From assembly GCF_000317615.1 (NCBI RefSeq), contig NC_019780.1, positions 1,509,840-1,573,839 of the forward strand: 64,000 nucleotides of DNA. Reading direction: 5' to 3'. The notes under the pieces were generated by a model. It ran no database searches and had not been told where the DNA came from. It saw only the letters and a list, made by a program, of their open reading frames with translations. Of the stretch, positions 1 to 7,961 are shown in pieces. Origin of the DNA: Dactylococcopsis salina PCC 8305. Its GTDB lineage: Bacteria > Cyanobacteriota > Cyanobacteriia > Cyanobacteriales > Rubidibacteraceae. The translations under genes were made by a program, and so were the position numbers. The stretch's first letter is position 1. The number at the start of each line of letters is the position of its first letter.

Positions 1-1
1 T

Positions 2-1309
2 ACCACCTCAAGCTATCGTAAAAGTCGTGGTTATGTAGTCAGTACAGACGATGATCAAACCGTAGAAGCGGTAATGAACGCCAGCACCTTTACCTCAATT
101 AAAGTGCTAGAAAACTGTTTAGACCCACAGGAAACCGTGTTAAGAGATTTGTATGTCTCCCTCGGTCGCTGTGTCTGCTTAGTGGATCAGAACGTAGAAC
201 GCTACTATGGCGAACAAATTAACAACTATTTCGAGTATCACGAAATTAAACTCGATAAATTAGTTTATCGGGCGATGGAAGTAGATAAAGGCATCTATAC
301 CGTTGAACGGATGCTTGGAGATTTCAAACGGTTGGGAGTCTCTCGTAACGAACCCGTTTTAATTGTTGGCGGTGGGGTTCTCACCGATACGGGTGGCTTG
401 GCTTGCGCCTTATATCACCGCAACACCCCTTATGTGATGCTTTCCACTTCCATTGTTGCGGGAATTGATGCCGGCCCTTCCCCACGTACCTGTTGCGATG
501 GCTTTGGCTATAAAAATCTTTTCGGCGCTTATCATGCTCCTGTATTATCGATCACCGATCGGTCTTTCTTCCGCACGTTAGAAGAAGGTTGGCTGAGACA
601 CGGTATCGCTGAGATCATTAAAATGGCAGTGGTGAAAGATGAGGAACTTTTCCGCTTCCTTGAACAAGCAGGAGAAGACTTAATCACCACTCGTTTTGGA
701 ACATTAGACTGTGATAGCCATGATCACATCAGTGTTCTGTCTCAAAAAATTCTCGGCGCAGCGATGCGGAGTTATGTAGAAGCAGAATACGATAACCTCT
801 ATGAAACCCATCAATGTCGTCCTCATGCTTATGGACATACTTGGTCGCCAGGGTTTGAAATCGAAGCAGGATTACTACACGGACACGCCGTAGCAACGGG
901 AATGGGTTTCGGTGCTTATCTCAGCTATCGTAACAACTGGATTAAAGAAAGCGACTTCCACCGCATTCTCAAGCTGATTAGTTCCTTTGGGTTAAGTCTG
1001 TGGCATGATGTGTTACTGAATAAAGATACCCTTTGGGCAGCGCAAGAGAAAATGGTACAAAAGCGTGGTGGTAATTTAGCCGCACCAATGCCAAAAGGAA
1101 CAATTGGTCAATGTGGCTATTTAAACCAACTCACCCGTGAACAACTCAACCAAGCCATTGAAGAATATCAAGCCATCTGTGCTGATTATCCTCGCAACGG
1201 CTGGGGAATTGATCCACATTGCCATGATGTCGGTTTAGAAAATCCTTCAACCGTTGGCACTCACCTTCCTGCTACACCCGAAGATGAGGAACTCCTTTCT
1301 CCCGTCTAA
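2..1309 (+). CDS. Sedoheptulose-7-phosphate cyclase family (C7-cyclitol synthase, DHQS superfamily), 5' partial
   Basis: The reading frame is open from base 2, so the true start lies before the window; the ATG at 74 is internal. The protein belongs to the 3-dehydroquinate synthase superfamily: NAD-binding GGGVLTDTGG, then the probable metal ligands Glu in GIAEIIKM, His in AYGHTWSP and His in LLHGHAV. AYGHTWSP and the C-terminal SYPRGG-like stretch (here DYPRNGWG) are typical of C7-sugar-phosphate cyclases (DDGS, EEVS, EVS) rather than DHQS. These enzymes cyclise sedoheptulose 7-phosphate to precursors of mycosporine-like amino acids or other cyclitols. The segment that reads GLIDASVAIK in DDGS, as I recall it, reads GIDAGPSPRTCCDGFGYKN here, so the subgroup and product are uncertain. 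No mysB or mysC homologue follows. Family assignment is firm; substrate outcome is inference. Confidence 0.8.
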   Translation, partial: TTSSYRKSRGYVVSTDDDQTVEAVMNASTFTSIKVLENCLDPQETVLRDLYVSLGRCVCLVDQNVERYYGEQINNYFEYHEIKLDKLVYRAMEVDKGIYTVERMLGDFKRLGVSRNEPVLIVGGGVLTDTGGLACALYHRNTPYVMLSTSIVAGIDAGPSPRTCCDGFGYKNLFGAYHAPVLSITDRSFFRTLEEGWLRHGIAEIIKMAVVKDEELFRFLEQAGEDLITTRFGTLDCDSHDHISVLSQKILGAAMRSYVEAEYDNLYETHQCRPHAYGHTWSPGFEIEAGLLHGHAVATGMGFGAYLSYRNNWIKESDFHRILKLISSFGLSLWHDVLLNKDTLWAAQEKMVQKRGGNLAAPMPKGTIGQCGYLNQLTREQLNQAIEEYQAICADYPRNGWGIDPHCHDVGLENPSTVGTHLPATPEDEELLSPV

Positions 1310-1895
1310 TACCAGGTTCACTCAATCAATGATCAAAAGTGGGTTGGGTAGAGACGTTCCATGGAACGTCTCCACGGGAAACCCAACACCAATCATGTAG
1401 GTTGGGTGGAGTTTACGAAACCCAACACCAATCAGTGACCAGTTACCAGTGACCAGTTACCAGTTACCAGTTGTGCTTAATCTAATCAATTACTTAGTAG
1501 CTTACAATCTGTTACGAATTAATTGCTTACTATTCACTGCTTACTGATCACTGATCACTGGTCACTGCAATGGGTGGAGAAGACGAAACCCAACACAAAT
1601 TATAGGCAATTACCTAAAAAATAAGGTGGGCAAGGCAAACCCTACGAGGATTATGCGCTGAAATAACGGGCGATCGCGCCTCTGAAAACAGCGATGTGGT
1701 CAAGCCATAGACATAAGACAAAGGACAAAAACGTGGGTTGGGTAGAGACGTTCCATGGAAAGCCTCCACACGAAACCCAACATCAAATATAACAGCCTCG
1801 AAGAAGTGCCATAGCGCGTCTCTAAAGGCTGATCAAAATAAGGCATCATGGAGGATGAGAAAAATTAATGAAGGAATTCTTTATTTAAGCGTTTT
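1310..1895. repeat. Intergenic REP and heptamer repeat cluster before dnaN
   Basis: This 586-bp gap has no convincing gene. It holds several palindromic REP-like units of the form GTTGGGT...AACCCAAC: 1341-1387, 1398-1428, 1570-1592 and 1734-1780. The first and last carry an inserted inner palindrome; at 1351-1372 it is two perfect 11-bp arms, GAGACGTTCCA and its complement. CCAGTGA/CCAGTTA heptamers run at about 1434-1470 and GATCACTG variants at 1540-1566. A second REP type (GGTGGGCAAGGCAAACCCTA) lies at 1625-1645. Transcription of dnaN presumably starts near the right end, but I could not place a clear promoter. Confidence 0.75.
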
Positions 1896-3047
1896 ATGAA
1901 AATTGTCTGTAGCCAAAGTGACCTAAAAACCAACCTGTCTCTTGTTAGTCGCGCTGTTCCCTCACGCCCCACTCATCCTGTTTTAGGAAATGTTTTATTC
2001 CAAACCGATGTGGAAACCCAACGCATTACTTTAACAGCGTTTGATCTGAGTTTAGGACTACAAACCAGTTTTCCCGCATCTGTGAGCGAAACTAAAACTT
2101 TTACCCTTCCTGCAAAACTTCTCAATGATATTGTGACTCGTCTTCCTGAAGGAGAAATTACCTTATTGGGAATGGAAGATGAGGAAGAAGAAGAAGAAAA
2201 TTTTACGGCGACTCTTGTTTCTGCGTCTGGGCGTTTTCGTCTGCGAGGAATGAGTGCGGAGGAGTTTCCTAGTCTGCCAGAAATTAGTACCACCGAGGCG
2301 TTGAAAGTTCCTGTGGAGGCGTTGATTGATGGTTTAAGTTCGACTCTTTTTGCGGCGAGTGCGGAAGAGGCGAAACAGGTGCTAACGGGGATTCACTTAA
2401 CTCGCAAGGAAGACAGTTTAGAATTTGCTGCCACTGATGGACACCGTTTAGCGGTGTTAGATACCACTACAGAAGGAATTGAGGGCGCAACCGAAGGCTT
2501 TGCGGTGACAATTCCCGCTCGTGCGTTGCGAGAGTTAGAGCGGATGATCAAGACACAAAAAGAAGGGGCTGTGGTTAATTTACTTTGTGATGAGGTACAA
2601 GTGGCATTTGAATTAGATTCACAACGCTTGACCAGTCGTAAGTTAGAGGGTGCTTATCCCGCTTATGATCAGTTGATTCCGAATCAGTTTTCTAAACAGG
2701 TGACGTTGGAAAGAAAGCAGTTGTTAAATAGTTTAGAGTTGGTGGCGGTTTTGGCGGATCAACAAAATAATGTGGTTAAGTTTAGTATTGATGATGACAA
2801 TCAACAGTTATCTTTGTCGGTAGATGCGAAGGAAGTGGGAAGTGCGACGGAATCGATCGCGGCACAAATTACAGGGGAAAGTATTGATATTGCTTTTAAT
2901 GTGAAATATCTGATGGATGGTTTGAAGGCGTTTAAGGGGAACGAAATTCAGATGCAATTAAATGAGGCAAGTCAACCGATTATTTTTACTCCTTTGGGAG
3001 GTTTGAAAATGACTTATTTAGTCATGCCTGTACAGTTGCGAGATTAA
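1896..3047 (+). CDS. dnaN: DNA polymerase III sliding clamp (beta subunit)
   Basis: Encodes the ring-shaped processivity factor that tethers DNA polymerase III to DNA. The 383-residue length is normal for the family, and the protein starts with the typical MKIVCSQ...L...VSRAVPSRPTHPVLGNVL. The middle carries ATDGHRLAV, a conserved clamp motif, and the C-terminus ends in the usual TYLVMPVQLRD, which forms part of the peptide-binding pocket. A Glu-rich insert (DEEEEEENF, about residue 95) lies in a domain I loop. The gene stands alone: upstream is a repeat-filled gap and downstream a minisatellite, and dnaA or gyrB are not adjacent, as is common in cyanobacteria. The ATG at 1896 gives the canonical N-terminus. 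Confidence 0.97.
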   Translation: MKIVCSQSDLKTNLSLVSRAVPSRPTHPVLGNVLFQTDVETQRITLTAFDLSLGLQTSFPASVSETKTFTLPAKLLNDIVTRLPEGEITLLGMEDEEEEEENFTATLVSASGRFRLRGMSAEEFPSLPEISTTEALKVPVEALIDGLSSTLFAASAEEAKQVLTGIHLTRKEDSLEFAATDGHRLAVLDTTTEGIEGATEGFAVTIPARALRELERMIKTQKEGAVVNLLCDEVQVAFELDSQRLTSRKLEGAYPAYDQLIPNQFSKQVTLERKQLLNSLELVAVLADQQNNVVKFSIDDDNQQLSLSVDAKEVGSATESIAAQITGESIDIAFNVKYLMDGLKAFKGNEIQMQLNEASQPIIFTPLGGLKMTYLVMPVQLRD

Positions 3048-3110
3048 TGAGATGAAACAGCGAAAATTCCTGATGAGTTTGTTTGTTTTACAGTGATCAG
3101 AACTCGGTTT

Positions 3111-3305
3111 GGGTTGCGTTTCTCTTCACCCCACCTACTTGTTGGGTTGCGTTTCTCTTCACCCCACCTACTTGTTGGGTTGCGTTTCTCTTCACCCCAC
3201 CTACTTGTTGGGTTGCGTTTCTCTTCACCCCACCTACTTGTTGGGTTGCGTTTCTCTTCACCCCACCTACTTGTTGGGTTTCGTTTCTCTTCACCCAACC
3301 TACTG
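3111..3305. repeat. 33-bp minisatellite, six copies
   Basis: Six head-to-tail units begin at 3111, 3144, 3177, 3210, 3243 and 3276. The unit starts GGGTTGCGTTTCTCTTCACC and continues with CCACCTACTTGTT. The sixth copy differs slightly (TTTCG for TTGCG, CAACC for CACCC). Each unit is half of the genome's GTTGGGTTTCG...CCCAACCTAC REP palindrome, so the array looks like a REP half-site that expanded in tandem. It ends exactly at the stop codon of the cyclase gene on the minus strand. Because 33 is a multiple of three it is open in several frames, but no repeat protein is inferred. Confidence 0.9.
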
Positions 3306-4958
3306 CCATTTGGCACGATAAACGGTGATCGCGCGATCGATGCCTTTAAATTTAGATTTCCCAATGGGAGAAAAAGCACTTTGATGTTTTAAGCGCTGAT
3401 AAGTTTCTTCACTAATCACGCACGCACCTGGATCACAAACCGATTCCAAGCGAGACGCTAGGTTAACCGTTCCCCCTAATACTGTATAGTCCACCCGTTG
3501 GGAGCTTCCGACGTCTCCCACGACGGCTTTCCCGCTATTGATCGCAATTCTTAACTCTAGGGGATGAGACAAAGCGCGAGACTGATTCAGGCTTTTTAAT
3601 CGTTCTAACATGGCTTTTGCGACTTTGACGGCTCGATCGGCGTGATCGGCTTGCGGTTCTGGTGCGCCAAAAAATGCCATGATACAGTCACCAATAAATT
3701 TATCTAATGTTCCTCCCATCGCAAACAATGGCTTCAACATCTCCTCAAAAAACCGATTCAGGAGGTCTGCTAATTCCTCTGGGGGTAATTGTTCCGATAA
3801 AGCGGTAAATCCCACAATATCCGCAAATAAAACGCTCACATCCGCTTCAATGGGGGTCAGTAAAGAATCCTCGATCGCGCCGAAAGTAATCAATTGTTGT
3901 ACCACTGCGGGAGAATGATAACGCTCTAACCGTTGACGGATGCGCTTTTGTTCTTGTAACCTGCGAGTGAGAAGCCAACGCTGGACACTCGCTGCCACTA
4001 AATTCGCAATTGTCGAGAAGAAACTTAAATCTTGATCCTGAGTGGAATACAATTGATCGAACCCCATCATCGCATCAGCATATAATACTCCCACTACTTC
4101 TTGGTCATTCCAAAGCGGAACCGCCAAAGCGTTGCCGATTCCCTTCATCAAGATGCTTTTTTCCTCAGCAAATCGTTGATCCACCTGAACATTCTTGGTT
4201 TTAATCGCCACTTTTTCCTGAAATACCTTCCGACAGATCGATCGACTAATCCAGTCTCCCTTATACAAATCGCTTAACTCTTGACGATAATACTGTCTTC
4301 CCTGCGCTCCGTGAAGTTGACGCGCTGCGGCTTTATAAATCTCCAGTTTTCCCGACCCATCCACATCAATCAAAAGCGCTAAACGTTCCACATTACGCAA
4401 TTCCTGAAAAATCACACTTTCCACCTGCGAAAAAATCGCCTCGATCGATTCCGCGCGATTCAAACCTTTGGCAATTTCCACAATGTATTGTAAACGAGCA
4501 TGAGCTAAATGGTCTGTACTGAGGGGGTCTTGACCATGATCCCCTTCAATCCAACGCTGTTGTAACTCTTCGGCGCTACGCAGAATCGTTTGTACTTCCG
4601 TTTGACTTTGACGAGGATTTTTGGCAGGTTGAGCAGGTGAAGAGGCGCTTTTTGCTAATTCCATTCTTATACCGACATTTCCCAGTTGAATCACATCACC
4701 ATCGTTAATTAATGTCGGTTGGTTAAGACGACCTTGATTGAGAAGTGTCCCATTGGTACTCCCCAAATCTTCAACACGCCATTTTCCTTGCGCCAAACGT
4801 CGAATTTGACAGTGACGACGAGAAACTTCGGAAGAGGGAAGATAAACATCGCATTCAGGTAAACGACCGAGGATCACCTGATCCTGAGCTACATCTAGAG
4901 TCTGCTCGGGACTCCCTTCTATGTAAATATGTAAGGTAAGCTCAGTGGTTGATTTCAT
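3300..4958 (-). CDS. FHA-GAF-class III adenylate/guanylate cyclase
   Basis: Signalling cyclase of about 552 residues. Domain order: FHA near residues 20-95 (VILGRLPECDVYLPSSEVSRRHC and DLGSTNGTLLNQG, the phosphothreonine-reading signature), GAF at about 160-330, then a class III catalytic domain from about 365. Catalytic features are visible: metal-binding Asp in VLFADIVGFT and in DKFIGDCIMAFFG, and transition-state Asn and Arg in VNLASRLES. A Lys in TLDKFIGD with DYT before VLGG is compatible with ATP as substrate, so adenylate cyclase is favoured. I chose the ATG at 4958 because it overlaps the preceding reading frame's TGA as ATGA; an ATG six codons upstream (4976) is also open. The C-terminus runs to the edge of the minisatellite. 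Confidence 0.88.
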   Translation of the reverse strand: MKSTTELTLHIYIEGSPEQTLDVAQDQVILGRLPECDVYLPSSEVSRRHCQIRRLAQGKWRVEDLGSTNGTLLNQGRLNQPTLINDGDVIQLGNVGIRMELAKSASSPAQPAKNPRQSQTEVQTILRSAEELQQRWIEGDHGQDPLSTDHLAHARLQYIVEIAKGLNRAESIEAIFSQVESVIFQELRNVERLALLIDVDGSGKLEIYKAAARQLHGAQGRQYYRQELSDLYKGDWISRSICRKVFQEKVAIKTKNVQVDQRFAEEKSILMKGIGNALAVPLWNDQEVVGVLYADAMMGFDQLYSTQDQDLSFFSTIANLVAASVQRWLLTRRLQEQKRIRQRLERYHSPAVVQQLITFGAIEDSLLTPIEADVSVLFADIVGFTALSEQLPPEELADLLNRFFEEMLKPLFAMGGTLDKFIGDCIMAFFGAPEPQADHADRAVKVAKAMLERLKSLNQSRALSHPLELRIAINSGKAVVGDVGSSQRVDYTVLGGTVNLASRLESVCDPGACVISEETYQRLKHQSAFSPIGKSKFKGIDRAITVYRAKWQ

Positions 4959-5206
4959 GGTTTTGGATACTGCCATTCCTCGGTTAACTCTATCGTAAAC
5001 AGGGTATCGGGAGGAACTGTAATTTTACTATCATTTGGCGAAGAAACTGAATTGTTGAAAGGGGTAATTTGCCATTGCTTTCCTTTTTCGGTTTCGATCG
5101 GTTCTACTGTCACGCCATCAGACATCACCAATCCCACCCCAAATTCCTGACATCACATCAATAGTATGATTTAAGCTGTTATCAAAAGCTAGTGCCGTAA
5201 CACCCA
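4955..5206 (-). pseudogene. Frameshifted small gene preceding the cyclase
   Basis: Two frames read as one short protein if two bases (CA) are restored near 5148: MGVTALAFDNSLNHTIDVMS, then EFGVGLVMSDGVTVEPIE onwards to EEWQYPKP. The ATG of the first part is at 5206. The TGA overlaps the cyclase ATG by four bases (ATGA), suggesting former translational coupling. I do not recognise the family. The upstream part (5207-5260) has in-frame stops, so the original gene may have been longer. The joined frame is my reconstruction; the second frame alone (from a GTG at 5137) is intact. Confidence 0.4.
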
Positions 5207-5343
5207 TTCTGTTTGCCGAATATTGTGGTAGAGATCACTTCTATTGTGCCACAATTGCTTATACAAAAACGGATGTTTTTCGCCCCCTAACCCCCAATAC
5301 TGGGGGGAATTAACTGGATTTTCCAATAAATAGAGATTTCAGA

Positions 5344-6309
5344 TTACACATTAAACGTCCACATCACGGGATTATCATCTAAATGATTGGTGACTTGTCG
5401 CCCAATTTGATCAATTTCTGCTAATTCGGCTTCTGATAAGTTGATCGTGGCGACTTTAGCGTTTCCGAGGGCTTGTTGCGGGTTTCTTGCGCCCGCGATC
5501 GCGCAGGTGTTGGGTTGAGCAATTAACCAACAGAGGGCTAATTGCGCTAAGGTACAGTTTTTCTTTTGCGCGATCGGGCGCAGTTGCTCGATCGCATCCA
5601 GTGCGCGTTGATAATGTTCTCCTTGAAACAGTTTATTTTTGGCGCGATGATCTCCTTCCTCAAACTGATGATTTGCTCCAAATTTACCAGTTAATAACCC
5701 TTGCGCGAGGGAAGAATAAGCTAACACCGAAATATTATTTTCCACACAATAGGGGATCAGTTCTTTTTCCGCTTGTCGCCAAAACAGAGAATAAGGCGGT
5801 TGAACACTATCAATTTGTCCATATTGTTGCGCTTCCGCCAGTTGAGCGCGAGAAAAATTAGAAACCCCAATCGCACGAATTTTTCCCTGTTCTTTGAGCG
5901 TATTTAGGGCTTTCATGGTTTCTTCAATGGGGACAATTTCGCTATTAAACGAGCCACTGGGCCAATGAATTTGATATAAATCTAAGTAATCGGTTTTGAG
6001 ATTCTGCAAAGAGCGATCGCAGGCTTCAATTACCTGGTCAAACTGTAAGTGAGTCGGAAACACCTTACTGGCTAATTGCACCTGATCTCTGACATCAGAC
6101 ACCGCTTTTGCGACAATTTGTTCCGAGTACCCGTCGCCATAAATTTCGGCGGTGTCAATGGTGGTGATACCCGTTTCAAATCCCGATCGAATCGCCTCGA
6201 TCGTTTCTGAATCATTAATTCCCGTCCACATTGACTTTCCAGCCTGCCATGTCCCCATCAAAATCGGGGCAATTTTCACATTGGACTTACCGAGCGATCG
6301 TAATTCCAT
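5344..6309 (-). CDS. Aldo/keto reductase
   Basis: NAD(P)H-dependent oxidoreductase of 321 residues, full length for the family. The catalytic tetrad is visible: Asp and Tyr in TIDTAEIYGDG, Lys in LASKVFPTH, His in LYQIHWPSG. The (beta/alpha)8 barrel signatures IGVSNFSRAQL and the cofactor-binding SSLAQGLLTGK and AIAGARNPQQ are also present. Cytosolic; the physiological carbonyl substrate cannot be told from sequence. The gene is monocistronic: its upstream flank carries a MITE (6435-6598), its downstream flank a decayed gene and a C-rich repeat (5281-5310). The ATG at 6309 gives a standard MELRSLG start. Confidence 0.9.
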   Translation of the reverse strand: MELRSLGKSNVKIAPILMGTWQAGKSMWTGINDSETIEAIRSGFETGITTIDTAEIYGDGYSEQIVAKAVSDVRDQVQLASKVFPTHLQFDQVIEACDRSLQNLKTDYLDLYQIHWPSGSFNSEIVPIEETMKALNTLKEQGKIRAIGVSNFSRAQLAEAQQYGQIDSVQPPYSLFWRQAEKELIPYCVENNISVLAYSSLAQGLLTGKFGANHQFEEGDHRAKNKLFQGEHYQRALDAIEQLRPIAQKKNCTLAQLALCWLIAQPNTCAIAGARNPQQALGNAKVATINLSEAELAEIDQIGRQVTNHLDDNPVMWTFNV

Positions 6310-6434
6310 CGTTGCTCCTATTTAATCAGAAATATCATCTCACAAAACTTGATTGATAGCATTTTTTAATCTCCTTAATTTTCCCCCAAAAGTAGGGAAT
6401 CAGGAGACTATCCAACGGGCTTACTTATTATTTA

Positions 6435-6598
6435 GTGCCTCCTGTTGGGAAACTGAAAGTTTTACCAAATAAGGATTTGAGGCGATTAAGTTCAGGAAGC
6501 GATTTTTCTTCCCCATCTCCCCCATCTCCCCCATCTCCCCCATCTTCCCCATCTCCCTTGCCTTACTCAACCAACCAATGGACTTTTTCAGCAACCCC
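6435..6598. mobile_element. MITE copy 1 (IS-related termini, 6-bp TSD TATTTA)
   Basis: A 164-bp element flanked by TATTTA at 6429-6434 and 6599-6604. The right end reads GGACTTTTTCAGCAACCCC, nearly the same as the right ends of the element at 7962-8193 and the IS at 31766-33428. The left end, GTGCCTCCTG then GAAACTGAAAG, aligns with the left end of the 7962 copy. The middle holds about five copies of a CCCCATCTC-type nonamer (about 6513-6558). It has no coding capacity. The right end reaches the stop codon of the membrane protein on the minus strand. Confidence 0.7.
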
Positions 6599-6960
6599 TA
6601 TTTATTGGTTTGAGATTTAATAAACACTTGATATCCCACATATCCCAAAGCCCCAATAATCGCCAACGTTAACACCGAGGTTAACAACTGAAAAACGGTT
6701 TTCAAAAGAGAGAGACTAATTCCGACTCCCACCGCACCAACAACGACTTTTCCCAGCAAAGGAAGCTCATCAAACCAGCGACGCACTTGATTCGTTATCC
6801 CTTGTACTTGACTAGAAAATTGATTAGAACTCGCACTCATCGGAGACGGTTGCGAAACATAATCTTGATTCGTGGTTTGTTTTTCATCACTAGCATTGAC
6901 CTCCGCTTCTAATTCTTGGAGTCGTTTTTCCCAGTCAGTTTGAGAATTTGGTTGATTCAT
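6598..6960 (-). CDS. Conserved small membrane protein
   Basis: A 120-residue protein with a polar N-terminal half (WEKRLQELEAEVN, possible short coiled coil, then a Ser/Gln-rich linker) and a C-terminal half with two hydrophobic segments, roughly residues 70-92 (LLGKVVVGAVGVGISLSLL) and 94-112 (LTSVLTLAIIGALGYVGYQV). The architecture resembles hypothetical proteins common in cyanobacteria; I know no function. The start is supported by an AAGGAAAGG-type ribosome binding site just upstream of the ATG at 6960. It is divergent from the exported protein gene at 7079, leaving about 118 bp for both promoters. Confidence 0.75.
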   Translation of the reverse strand: MNQPNSQTDWEKRLQELEAEVNASDEKQTTNQDYVSQPSPMSASSNQFSSQVQGITNQVRRWFDELPLLGKVVVGAVGVGISLSLLKTVFQLLTSVLTLAIIGALGYVGYQVFIKSQTNK

Positions 6961-7078
6961 TTTCCTTTCCTTTTGTAATTAAATGGACAGCTAACAAACA
7001 TGAACAGGTGAGGGAGAAATTGGTTACTTAATTAAGGGATAATATAAATAGAACAACCCCACTACAGGTTTATTCAAA

Positions 7079-7504
7079 ATGAAACGTCAAACCCTCCACC
7101 CCTTTCTTACCACAACCCTTGCCACCATTTTATTCGGTTTAACGGCAACTCGCTTGCTTGCCGACCCAATTTCTATCACCAGCGACTTTTCGGCACCGGT
7201 TACTAGGTCAGGTCAATCGGGAGGAGCAGTAGATAGCAATGATTGTGGCTTTGTTCCCAGTGCGCCACAAGAGGTGATTCAGGTGTCGGAAAGAATGAAT
7301 TATTTACGCATGAGTGTGGAGAGTGAAGGGGAAAACCCGACTCTTCTGGTGAAAGGACCGAACGGACGTTTTTGTATTTTGGCGGACTCTGGAGATGGTG
7401 CTTCTATGTCGGGAGTGTGGATGCCTGGCACTTATGAAGTTTATGTGGGAGACGAGCAAGGACAAAATCATCAATATACCCTTCGCCTCTCTACTCAGCA
7501 ATAG
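7079..7504 (+). CDS. Exported protein of unknown function
   Basis: A 141-residue protein with a signal peptide (KRQTLHPFLTTTLATILFGLTATRLLA, probable cleavage after LLA). The mature part has one probable disulfide (Cys in NDCGFVP and in GRFCILAD) and a C-terminal stretch, VWMPGTYEVYVGDEQG, that resembles a small beta-sandwich such as PPC domains of secreted proteins. Expected in the periplasm or outside. The upstream DNA is AT-rich with a plausible -10 (TATAAA) near 7044. No partner gene is evident: cp12 follows after about 155 bp. Confidence 0.75.
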   Translation: MKRQTLHPFLTTTLATILFGLTATRLLADPISITSDFSAPVTRSGQSGGAVDSNDCGFVPSAPQEVIQVSERMNYLRMSVESEGENPTLLVKGPNGRFCILADSGDGASMSGVWMPGTYEVYVGDEQGQNHQYTLRLSTQQ

Positions 7505-7660
7505 GTTAGATGGCTTTTCCTACAAAATTCTAAAAATGAAATTAAATTCTTCTGACAGAGATGTCGATCGGATAATGTACGTTAAGGTAGTAGGAGATGG
7601 TAAAGGTACTACTAAATTTCTTTTCAGCTAAAAGAATCGCAATTATAGGAGTGATAGTTT

Positions 7661-7885
7661 ATGAGTAATATCGAAAAAGAAATTGAACAGCAACGTGAAG
7701 AGGCACGGGAAGTTTGTGGCAGCGAAGGCACTGAGTCTCAAGACTGTGCGGTTGCTTGGGATACTGTAGAAGAGTTACAAGCGGAATATGCCCATCAACG
7801 CTCTGAGAAACCCAAGAAAACTTCTTTAGAGCAGTATTGTGACGAGAATCCCGAAGCGGCGGAATGCCGCGTCTATGATGATTAA
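7661..7885 (+). CDS. cp12: Calvin cycle regulator CP12
   Basis: A 74-residue intrinsically flexible protein that, when oxidised, binds GAPDH and phosphoribulokinase and switches off the Calvin cycle in the dark. All family marks are present: an N-terminal Cys pair (Cys19 and Cys29), the core AWDTVEELQAEYAHQR, and the C-terminal Cys pair (Cys60 and Cys69) within YCDENPEAAECRVYDD, which docks into GAPDH. A GGAG ribosome binding site lies nine bases before the ATG. A strong hairpin terminator follows at 7918-7953, so it is a single-gene transcript. Confidence 0.97.
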   Translation: MSNIEKEIEQQREEAREVCGSEGTESQDCAVAWDTVEELQAEYAHQRSEKPKKTSLEQYCDENPEAAECRVYDD

Positions 7886-7917
7886 CTTCTAACGTCGCCT
7901 GTTCATCATCAATCATC

Positions 7918-7953
7918 AGCAGTAGGAGTTTCGGCTTCTACTGCTTTGTTTTG
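7918..7953 (+). terminator. Rho-independent terminator of cp12
   Basis: Perfect 8-bp stem AGCAGTAG / CTACTGCT with a 12-base loop, followed by a T-rich tail (TTGTTTT). It lies 33 bp after the cp12 stop and just left of the MITE target duplication. Confidence 0.8.
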
Positions 7954-7961
7954 ACTAACTA

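Noticed and set aside
3044-3392. Overlapping frames coding 11-residue repeats over the minisatellite
   Set aside because: A 33-bp repeat is open in several frames on both strands by arithmetic alone. No start signals and no known repeat protein.
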